NCBI GenBank assembly: GCA_050946835.1
Contig: JBMNVN010000001.1
Span: 186,001-250,000 of the forward strand
Direction: 5' to 3'
Source: UBA1447 sp002329225
Lineage (GTDB): Bacteria > Bacillota > Clostridia > Oscillospirales > Acutalibacteraceae
Length of the DNA stretch: 64,000 nucleotides
Positions 8,653-15,919 of this stretch are shown piece by piece. The notes under the pieces were generated by a model, which saw nothing but the letters and a program-made list of their open reading frames with translations, was not told the DNA's origin and did no database searches. Position 1 is the first letter of the stretch, and each line of letters begins with the position of its first letter. Made by a program: the position numbers and the translations under genes.

Positions 8653-10545
8653 TTAGCGCCATTTATCCGGGGTGCTGTAAAAATCGGGGTTGGCGGAAAA
8701 TTTTTGGCATTCAGCGCAGTAGGTTATGCCGTACTTTTGATAGTCACTGTACAACGCCTCATGTTCTGCCCGCCATTCTTCCTTGGGTCTTAAGCGGGAA
8801 AACTCGGAGCGCTTATTACAGGCCTTCCAGTAACGCCAGGAGAGTTCGGACAATTTTATCCGGCGCAGATGAGTCTCATTTTCGGCAAGTTCGGCGGCCT
8901 TTGCCCACAAATCGTTGCAGTACGCAACCTGTTTAGGCGATAAAATAAATACTCCCGGGTAGTGCATTCTTCTGTAAATACTCGTATGGAAGCCGTATTT
9001 GCCGGTATGTTTGATTGTCATGTTAATATATTCCCGAACATACTGCCAACCCGCACCGTAATAGGCTTTTAAGAACTCGTTCATGGTCTTATCGTAATCC
9101 AGATAGGGGTTCCAGAGCAATCTGCTCAATAAATAAGATCTAAGTTCGGCGAACTCCGCATTCGGTTCAGAGGCTGTATTATTGCCTTGTTCAAAAACGC
9201 CTTTCGCATTATTCTCAACAAAAATTTGCATATTCCTTTGCATTACACCGAAGTTGTTGCAAGGCCCGACATAGTGAGCAAAATTGGTCGTATAGTCGTA
9301 GATGTACAGTCGGTTACAGATCTTTTTCCAGGCCTTGAGGTCTTTATAGAAAGCTATATTATTTGTCGAGTCTTCTATACACAGGGGATCGTCGATTGGG
9401 TGAGCAAAGCAGCAGCTTATAGAGCAAAGTTGAACAATAACATTGGGACGCGCAACCACGTGGGCGGGCGGTTTTTGGGTATAGGTATAAGCATAGGTTT
9501 CAAAGGCTATATCAGGATAATCATCCTTGAATGTATCCGCCACGGCATTGACAAAGTGAAGCATCGTGCCCATATGGGCCCCTTCATAATCGTCCACCGC
9601 CTTGCAGTTTTCGCAAACACAGTAATTAACATTGTCTTCTTGGCAGAGGTAAACCCTTTGACCTTTATCGGGATTCGACTCAAGGAGTTCCCTAACCTCT
9701 TCGATTACTATGCGAAGCACATCGGGGTTTGTAAGGCAGAGTTGAGAAGGTTCCCTTACCCCTGTTTCCACACCCAAAGCGTAGTATTCCGGATGTTCGT
9801 CAAAATATTTTGACGGAGGCACAAAGTAGTTTACAAGGTTATGGCCGCCGGGACCCACGCACACCACATTTCCGCCCTGCTCTTCGGGAAATCTTCCGGC
9901 ATTCAGGCGGTTTGCAATACGGTAAAACTTGTCCTGCGCACTCATCCAGTTCGTGTCGCGGAACTCGAAATAGGGTTTTTGTGTAAAATTAAGTTCAGCG
10001 GGTATTTTCATCTGCGATGCTTGAGGTATGTGAATGAGCGTAGAAGTAAACCAGCGGCAACCCAAAGCCTCTTCAAGAAAAGCGAATACTCCGTAAAGAG
10101 TTCCACGTTTTTCACCGCCGGCAATAACGACACGCTTACCTACGGTCTTGACGGTCAGCCCCTCATCACCGAGTAAAGCTCTGTCAACGGTGTAGCCGGC
10201 GATTCCCTCACGGTTGGTGCGCCCCACAACTATCTCTTTCTCTGAAGCAGGCTCAACATCGGTGAAAATCGGAATGGTTACACCGCTTATCTGCCGGAGG
10301 TAGTCCTGAAGAACTTCGGCCGCATACTTTTCCGACGGGGAACAGTTTTGACCACGGATAATTTTGTATTCGCTTTGACCGTTTTGAGCAATAGTCATGG
10401 TCGGCCCCGTATAAGGTTCAACTATTTCAGGTTCGGGTACAAAGGGTTTTGGAACAGGATTCAATAAATTGATAATCAGAATTACTATTGCGGAAACAAA
10501 AGAGATAAATGCCTGAATTAACCGTTTGCCGGGTAAATAATTCAT
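8653..10545 (-). CDS. DUF4838 domain protein, array copy 5 (divergent core)
   Basis: A 630-aa paralogue. Its first ~165 codons are almost identical in DNA to those of copy 6 (about 10020-10545 against 11990-12514). Its central part is the most divergent in the array: the loop after the N-domain is shortened (RLNAGRFPEEQGGNVV), and the otherwise conserved SLTQHDN is replaced by YLCQEDNVNYCVC, so the conserved His becomes Glu. The region MSAQDKFYRIANR is also unique to it. Residues after CCFAHP and the C-terminal domain match copy 4. The ATG at 10545 is preceded by AGAGGGCGTG. If the changed residue lies in the active site, this copy may have a different specificity or be inactive. Confidence 0.83.
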   Translation of the reverse strand: MNYLPGKRLIQAFISFVSAIVILIINLLNPVPKPFVPEPEIVEPYTGPTMTIAQNGQSEYKIIRGQNCSPSEKYAAEVLQDYLRQISGVTIPIFTDVEPASEKEIVVGRTNREGIAGYTVDRALLGDEGLTVKTVGKRVVIAGGEKRGTLYGVFAFLEEALGCRWFTSTLIHIPQASQMKIPAELNFTQKPYFEFRDTNWMSAQDKFYRIANRLNAGRFPEEQGGNVVCVGPGGHNLVNYFVPPSKYFDEHPEYYALGVETGVREPSQLCLTNPDVLRIVIEEVRELLESNPDKGQRVYLCQEDNVNYCVCENCKAVDDYEGAHMGTMLHFVNAVADTFKDDYPDIAFETYAYTYTQKPPAHVVARPNVIVQLCSISCCFAHPIDDPLCIEDSTNNIAFYKDLKAWKKICNRLYIYDYTTNFAHYVGPCNNFGVMQRNMQIFVENNAKGVFEQGNNTASEPNAEFAELRSYLLSRLLWNPYLDYDKTMNEFLKAYYGAGWQYVREYINMTIKHTGKYGFHTSIYRRMHYPGVFILSPKQVAYCNDLWAKAAELAENETHLRRIKLSELSWRYWKACNKRSEFSRLRPKEEWRAEHEALYSDYQKYGITYCAECQKFSANPDFYSTPDKWR

Positions 10546-10612
10546 TTGCCACGCCCTCTCAAATTAATCATTTTGCTCTTCTTTCAAGTAAAACACTTGG
10601 TTTAATCTCTGT

Positions 10613-12514
10613 TTAACGCCATTTATCCGGAGTGCTGTAGAAATCGGGATTTGTGGAAAAGAGACTGTGTTCACCGCAGCGGGTTATTCCATATTTTTGA
10701 TAGTCTTTGTACAAAGTCTCATGTTCGGCGCGCCAGTTCTCACGCCGCCTTAATCGGGAAAACTCTGAGCGTTTGTTACAGGCTTTCCAATAACGCCAAG
10801 AAAGTTCAGACATTTTGACATGGCGCAAATGTGTCTCGTTTTCAGAAAGTTCGGCAGCTTTTGTCCACAGTTCATTGCAATACTCTACTTGTCTTGTCGT
10901 TAAGCTGAAAACTCCCGGGTGGGTCATTCTGCGAAAAATGCTCACATGGAAGCCATATTTACCGCTGTGTTTCATTGTCATATTAATATATTCCCGAACA
11001 TACTGCCAACCTGCACCGTAATAAGCTTTTAAGAACTCATTCATAGTTTTATCGTAATCCAGATACGGATTCCAAAGCAATCTACACAGTAAATATGCCT
11101 TTAGTTCGGCAAACTCCGCATTAGATTCAGAAGCCAAAAAGTTTCCCTGTTCATAAACACCTTTAACATTATTTTCGGCAAAATGCTGGAGATTTCTTTG
11201 CATGACACCGAAGTTGTTGAAAGGCCCGACAAGATGGGTAGAATTGAGGGTGTAATCCCAGATATAAAGACGGTTACATATCCTTTTCCAAGTCATAAGG
11301 TCCTTGTTAAAAGCTATATTATTTGTTACATCTTCTACACAAAAAGGATCGTCGATGGGATGAACAAAGCAGCAGTTGATAGAGCAAAGACGGACAATAA
11401 CATTAGAACGGGGCACCACATGGGCGGGCGGTTTTTGGGTATATTGATAGGCGAAAGTGTCAATTGCCACATTAGGATACTCATCTTTTATTGCATCTGC
11501 CACAGCATTTGCAAAATGAATCATCGTGCCCGCATGGGAGTCTTCATATTTATCCACCGATTTACAATTGTCACAAACACAGTAGTTTTGATTGTCATGT
11601 TGAGTGAGAGAAACTATGTTACCGTCACCGGAACTTGTTGCAAGCAACGCTCTGACCTCTTCGATTACTATGCGAAGCACATCGGGGTTTGTTAGACAGA
11701 GTTGATCCGGAGATCTTACCCCGGTCACGGCACCCAAGGCAAAGTATTCCGGGTGTTCATCAAAATACTTCGAAGCACTCACAAAGTTGTTTGTGAGTGT
11801 GTGGGCAAAATTGCCCACATAGCCTACATTCCCCCCTTGTTCTTCAGATAGTTTTCGGTAGACATTGCCATTCTGCCGGTTTGCCATACTGTAAAGCTTA
11901 TCCCTCGGACTTATCCAGTCCGTCTCACGATATTCAAAGTAAGGCTTTTGTGTAAAGTTTAATTCAGCGGGGATTTTCATTTGCGATGCTTGAGGTATGT
12001 GAATGAGCGTAGAAGTAAACCAGCGGCAACCCAAAGCCTCTTCAAGAAAAGCGAATACTCCGTAAAGAGTTCCACGTTTTTCACCGCCGGCAATAACGAC
12101 ACGCTTACCTACGGTCTTGACGGTCAGCCCCTCATCACCGAGTAAAGCTCTGTCAACGGTGTAGCCGGCGATTCCCTCACGGTTGGTGCGCCCCACAACT
12201 ATCTCTTTCTCTGAAGCAGGCTCAACATCGGTGAAAATCGGAATGGTTACACCGCTTATCTGCCGGAGGTAGTCCTGAAGAACTTCGGCAGCATACTTTT
12301 CCGACGGGGAACAGTTTTGACCACGGATAATTTTGTATTCGCTTTGACCGTTTTGAGCAATAGTCATGGTCGGCCCCGTATAAGGTTCGACTATTTCAGG
12401 TTCGGGTACAAAGGGTTTTGGAATAGGATTCAATAAATTGATAATCAGAATTACTACTGCGGAAACAAAAGATATAAACGCCTTAATTAACCGCTTGCCC
12501 GGTAAAAAATTCAT
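10613..12514 (-). CDS. DUF4838 domain protein, array copy 6
   Basis: First complete gene of the array in transcription order, 633 aa from the ATG at 12514. A GTG at 12523 is in frame but overlaps the GAGAGGGTG ribosome-binding site, so the ATG is preferred. The N-domain is nearly identical to copy 5, the following segment (YFEYRETDWISPRDKLYSMA) matches copies 1 and 2, and the insertion after CCFVHP (IDDPFCVEDVTNNIAFNKDL) follows the copy 4/5 pattern. The core reads TQHDNQNYCVCDNC. No clear promoter was found between it and the truncated copy, so it may be transcribed from eno or from further upstream. Confidence 0.85.
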   Translation of the reverse strand: MNFLPGKRLIKAFISFVSAVVILIINLLNPIPKPFVPEPEIVEPYTGPTMTIAQNGQSEYKIIRGQNCSPSEKYAAEVLQDYLRQISGVTIPIFTDVEPASEKEIVVGRTNREGIAGYTVDRALLGDEGLTVKTVGKRVVIAGGEKRGTLYGVFAFLEEALGCRWFTSTLIHIPQASQMKIPAELNFTQKPYFEYRETDWISPRDKLYSMANRQNGNVYRKLSEEQGGNVGYVGNFAHTLTNNFVSASKYFDEHPEYFALGAVTGVRSPDQLCLTNPDVLRIVIEEVRALLATSSGDGNIVSLTQHDNQNYCVCDNCKSVDKYEDSHAGTMIHFANAVADAIKDEYPNVAIDTFAYQYTQKPPAHVVPRSNVIVRLCSINCCFVHPIDDPFCVEDVTNNIAFNKDLMTWKRICNRLYIWDYTLNSTHLVGPFNNFGVMQRNLQHFAENNVKGVYEQGNFLASESNAEFAELKAYLLCRLLWNPYLDYDKTMNEFLKAYYGAGWQYVREYINMTMKHSGKYGFHVSIFRRMTHPGVFSLTTRQVEYCNELWTKAAELSENETHLRHVKMSELSWRYWKACNKRSEFSRLRRRENWRAEHETLYKDYQKYGITRCGEHSLFSTNPDFYSTPDKWR

Positions 12515-12591
12515 TTGCCACACCCTCTCAAATTAATCATTTATCTCCTCTTTTAATCAGAACGATTAGTTTGAATGCCGATTCATTTACT

Positions 12592-13020
12592 TTATGCATA
12601 TAAATCTCTGTTTAGCACTATAAAAAAGAGCCCCTCTTCGCCAAGAGAGGCTCTGTCAATGGTGTATTCCCCGTTGTCTTCACGGTTGGTACGGCCCAGA
12701 ATTATTTCTTTACCCGAGGAGGGTTCGGTATCCGTGACAATCGGAACAGTTACGCCGCATATCTGTCCGAGATATTCCTGAAGAATTTCGGACGAATATT
12801 TTTCCGCTGGGGAGCAATTTTCTCCCCGTATTATTTTGTATTCGCTTTGTCCGGTTTGAGCAATGGTCACAGTGGGCCCCTGCACAATCTCCGTTACCTC
12901 CTCGGGTTCGGGCACGAATGGGTTCAAAGGAGGATTTACCAAATTACAGACCGGAATTATTATGGCGGAAAGCAGGGAGAACATCGCTTTAATCAGCCGT
13001 CTGTTTGTGGGGGAACTCAA
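12592..13020 (-). pseudogene. truncated DUF4838 copy 7 (N-terminal fragment)
   Basis: A 142-codon frame beginning with TTG (ribosome-binding site AGAAGG) that matches the signal anchor, stalk and the first ~115 residues of the other copies up to the IDRASLGEEGL motif, then changes to an unrelated tail (FFIVLNRDLYA) and stops. The last bases (AATCTCTGTTTA on plus, 12603-12614) match the sequence around the stop codon of copy 6 (AATCTCTGTTTA, 10604-10615). A likely history is an internal deletion joining the N-domain to the old 3' end out of frame. It could still make a short anchored peptide, but it lacks the whole DUF4838 core. Confidence 0.8.
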
Positions 13021-13084
13021 TTACTCCACAACCTTCTCGAACTCATTGATATTCTGTTTTACTCCCGTTGTGTGGCAGACTTTT

Positions 13085-14377
13085 TTAGCGATTGAGCTTT
13101 AAAAAGGCGTTGCCGTAAAGGGCGCGGGCTCCCAATTCTTCCTCAATACGCAGCAGGCGGTTGTACTTTGCCACACGCTCGCTTCTGGAGGGCGCTCCGG
13201 TTTTAATCTGACCGGCATTCACCGCTACGGCAAGGTCGGCAATGGTGGTATCTTCAGTTTCGCCGGATCTGTGGGAAATTACCGTTGTTAAACCGGATTT
13301 ATGAGCCAAGCGAATAGCCTCAAGGGTTTCACTCAGGGTACCAATTTGGTTGAGTTTAATGAGAATGGAGTTTGATACACCCAGGTCAATACCCTTTTGC
13401 AAACGGGAGGGATTGGTTACAAAAAGATCGTCGCCTACAAGTTGAATTTTATTGCCCAGTGCTTTAGTCAGGCTTGCCCAGCCTTCCCAATCCTCTTCAG
13501 CGGCACCGTCTTCAAGGGAGAAAACGGGATATTTATTAGAAAGGTCTTCCCAATAACCGACAAGATCCGCCAAAGCCATCTTCTTTTGGCTTTTGGGCCA
13601 GAGGTATGTGCCGTCTTCCTGATACCATTCGCTGGATGCTGCGTCAATAGCCAGCCTAAAATCTTTACCCGGCTCATAGCCCGCTTTTTCCACTGCGGCA
13701 AGTATAACTTTTATAGCCTCTTCATCATTTTGCAGATTCGGGGCAAAACCGCCTTCATCGCCTACGGCAGTTGTGAGACCCTTGCTGTCCAGCTCTTTTT
13801 TAAGGGTGTGGAACACCTCGGCACATTGGCGCAGACCTTCCGAGAAAGAGGGCGCTCCCACCGGCATAATCATAAATTCCTGAATATCCACATTGTTGGC
13901 GGCATGAGCGCCTCCGTTGAGGATATTCATCATGGGCACGGGCAGAACCTTAGCGTCTTCGCCACCTATATAGCTGTAAAGAGGAGTTCCGTCGGCTATG
14001 GCAGCCGCCTTTGCAGTTGCAAGGGATACCGCAAGAATAGCGTTTGCTCCAAGTTTGGATTTTTCCGGAGTGCCGTCGAGTTCTATCATCGCCTTATCGA
14101 CAGAACCCCAGTCGGCGGCATCCATGCCTGTAATCCGCTTGGCAATAAGAGTGTTTGCATTTTCAACAGCTTTGCGAACACCTTTGCCTGAATAACGGGC
14201 CTTATCTCCGTCCCTTAATTCAAGGGCTTCGAAAATACCTGTTGAAGCTCCTGAGGGAACAGCCGCGAGTCCTACGGCTCCGCATTCCAGACACACTTCC
14301 GCTTCAAGAGTGGGCCAACCGCGGGAATCAAGAATCTCCCGTGCGTGAACGCTTTTGATTGTGGTGTTTTTTGACAT
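13085..14377 (-). CDS. eno: enolase (phosphopyruvate hydratase)
   Basis: A 430-aa protein of normal family length that interconverts 2-phosphoglycerate and phosphoenolpyruvate in glycolysis, in the cytosol. Seen: N-terminal REILDSRGWPTLEAEV, the substrate loop SGASTG, Mg-binding acidic residues in AIDAASSEWY, SLEDGAAEEDW and VGDDLFVTN, the catalytic-lysine signature ILIKLNQIGTLSET and the SHRSGETED loop. The start ATG has AAGGAG overlapping the tsaD stop (TGAAAGGAG), so the two are probably translationally coupled. No terminator is visible between eno and the truncated DUF4838 copy 64 bases downstream, so read-through into the array is possible. Confidence 0.97.
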   Translation of the reverse strand: MSKNTTIKSVHAREILDSRGWPTLEAEVCLECGAVGLAAVPSGASTGIFEALELRDGDKARYSGKGVRKAVENANTLIAKRITGMDAADWGSVDKAMIELDGTPEKSKLGANAILAVSLATAKAAAIADGTPLYSYIGGEDAKVLPVPMMNILNGGAHAANNVDIQEFMIMPVGAPSFSEGLRQCAEVFHTLKKELDSKGLTTAVGDEGGFAPNLQNDEEAIKVILAAVEKAGYEPGKDFRLAIDAASSEWYQEDGTYLWPKSQKKMALADLVGYWEDLSNKYPVFSLEDGAAEEDWEGWASLTKALGNKIQLVGDDLFVTNPSRLQKGIDLGVSNSILIKLNQIGTLSETLEAIRLAHKSGLTTVISHRSGETEDTTIADLAVAVNAGQIKTGAPSRSERVAKYNRLLRIEEELGARALYGNAFLKLNR

Positions 14378-14392
14378 ACTTATATGCTCCTT

Positions 14393-15406
14393 TCAAAATT
14401 TGGCATCAATAGAGAGGGAGGCGCAGGCGTTTAAAGTGAGGTCGGCCGTATTGCCGGCTTGATACTCGTAATATGCCTGGGCGCCCACCATTGCGGCGTT
14501 GTCACCGCAAAGTTTAACATCGGGCAAATAAAGTTTCCAGTCGTTTTGGTTGCACAACTCTGTAAATTTCCGTCTCAGACGGCTGTTGGCTGCTACACCG
14601 CCCGCAAGGGCAAGAACTTTGCAGCCCGAGTTTTTAACCGCCTTTTCAACATTTTTTGCCAGATAATCGGACACGGCTTTAATGTAAGAGGCTCCGAAAT
14701 CCGCAACGTCAATCTTTTCGTTCTTTTGCTTTGCGGAGTTAATAGTGTTCAATGCGGCGGTTTTAAGTCCCGAAAAGCTGAAATCAAATTCGCTGCCCTC
14801 CACCCTCGGTCGGGGGAAACTGAAAGCGTTCGGGTTGCCGTCGCCGGAGGCCCTGTCCAAATTCAAGCCACCCGGATAAGGCAAGCCCAAAGCCCGGGCG
14901 GCCTTGTCCATAGCCTCACCGGCAGCATCATCTCTGGTTCTGCCTATCACCGAAAACCCGGTATAATCCTTAACCTCAATGATATGACTGTGACCGCCGG
15001 AAACCACAAGGCAAATAAAAGGGGGTACAAGTTCCGGATGGGTGATGTAGTTGGCGGCTATATGCGCCCTTATATGGTGAACCGGTATCAAGGGCAGACC
15101 GGCAGAGTACGAAATACCCTTAGCATAGTTTACACCAACTAATAGGGCTCCTACAAGCCCCGGAGCAAAAGTTACCGCAATTGCATCCAAATTTTTAAAA
15201 TCACAGCCGGCTTGGAGCAAAGCATTTCGGGCAACTCCGCAGATAGCTTCGGTATGCCGGCGGGAGGCTATCTCCGGTACTACACCGCCGTAAATGATAT
15301 GTTCTTCCACTTGGGAGGCAACAACCGAAGATAAAACTTTACGGCCGTCTTTCACAACGGCGGCGGCGGTTTCGTCACAGGATGTTTCAATGGCAAGAAT
15401 TTTCAC
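14393..15406 (-). CDS. tsaD: tRNA N6-threonylcarbamoyladenosine synthase subunit TsaD
   Basis: A 337-aa Kae1/TsaD-family ATPase that transfers the threonylcarbamoyl group to A37 of ANN-decoding tRNAs together with TsaB and TsaE. Seen: LAIETSCDETAAAVV at the N-terminus, the metal-ligand motif HHIRAH (about 110-115), the glycine-rich VSGGHSHI, and the C-terminal LAGGVAANSRLR and CGDNAAMVG motifs. It lies between rimI and eno in the same orientation. In many Firmicutes the order is tsaE-tsaB-rimI-tsaD; neither tsaE nor tsaB is in this window. Confidence 0.96.
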   Translation of the reverse strand: MKILAIETSCDETAAAVVKDGRKVLSSVVASQVEEHIIYGGVVPEIASRRHTEAICGVARNALLQAGCDFKNLDAIAVTFAPGLVGALLVGVNYAKGISYSAGLPLIPVHHIRAHIAANYITHPELVPPFICLVVSGGHSHIIEVKDYTGFSVIGRTRDDAAGEAMDKAARALGLPYPGGLNLDRASGDGNPNAFSFPRPRVEGSEFDFSFSGLKTAALNTINSAKQKNEKIDVADFGASYIKAVSDYLAKNVEKAVKNSGCKVLALAGGVAANSRLRRKFTELCNQNDWKLYLPDVKLCGDNAAMVGAQAYYEYQAGNTADLTLNACASLSIDAKF

Positions 15407-15445
15407 CGGTTAATAACTCCTTATAGTAAGGCAAACATTATTAAT

Positions 15446-15919
15446 TCAAAAATAGCGGGTCATTATATAGGCGTTTTCGACAGGTTTGGTATAGAAGTCC
15501 CGCCTCTCCCCTACTATATTAAAACCGTTTTTTGTGTAAAGAGCAATAGCGGCGGTATTGCTTACCCGAACTTCCAAGGTAATAAAAGCACACTCCCTTT
15601 CCCGAGCGGCGGTCATCGCTTTTGACAAAAGAGCCTGTGCTATGCCCATGCGCCTGTACCCGGGCAGAACGGCGATATTTGTTATATAGCCTTCCCCCGC
15701 TATTTCCTGCACTCCTATATAACCTTTAACCTCTTCATCTGCCGCCACTAAAAAATGTGAAAGCGGGTTTAAAAGCTGCTCTTCCAAACTTTTTCGTGAC
15801 CAGGGGGTTGAAAAGCAGGCCTCTTCAATTGCGGTCACTGCACAAACATGAGAGGCATCCATGGATAGAATAATAAAGTCTTTGCCGTCATTTTGCGGGA
15901 TTTTATTTTTTTCCGTCAA
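15446..15919 (-). CDS. rimI: ribosomal protein S18-alanine N-acetyltransferase (RimI-type GNAT)
   Basis: A 157-aa GNAT-fold N-acetyltransferase. Seen: EEACFSTPWS near the N-terminus, the acetyl-CoA-binding VLPGYRRMGIAQALL (Q/RxxGxA motif), LEVRVSNTAAIALYTKNGF and the C-terminal YIMTRYF, all typical of RimI. Its TTG start overlaps the TGA stop of the GH127 gene (TTGA), suggesting translational coupling. A downstream ATG (about codon 20) would remove the first beta strand, so the TTG is preferred. The adjacency to tsaD supports the assignment. Confidence 0.88.
   Translation of the reverse strand: MTEKNKIPQNDGKDFIILSMDASHVCAVTAIEEACFSTPWSRKSLEEQLLNPLSHFLVAADEEVKGYIGVQEIAGEGYITNIAVLPGYRRMGIAQALLSKAMTAARERECAFITLEVRVSNTAAIALYTKNGFNIVGERRDFYTKPVENAYIMTRYF

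Noticed and set aside
7089..9813. Long open frames on the plus strand (over 200 codons) opposite DUF4838 copies 4 and 5, with similar ones opposite copies 2 and 6
   Set aside because: They mirror the codons of the conserved minus-strand genes, recur at the same place in each copy, and lack ribosome-binding sites or domain motifs.
12515..12591. Promoter for the DUF4838 array between the truncated copy and copy 6
   Set aside because: No -35/-10 pair with 16-18-base spacing was found; the array promoter could not be located from sequence.
743..13020. Assembly artefact from collapsed or duplicated repeats
   Set aside because: Each copy has a distinct central region and distinct spacers, so they are not simple duplicates, though exact boundaries deserve long-read confirmation.
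13397..14191. 264-codon open frame on plus opposite eno
   Set aside because: Antisense shadow of a highly conserved enolase; no start signal or recognisable motif.
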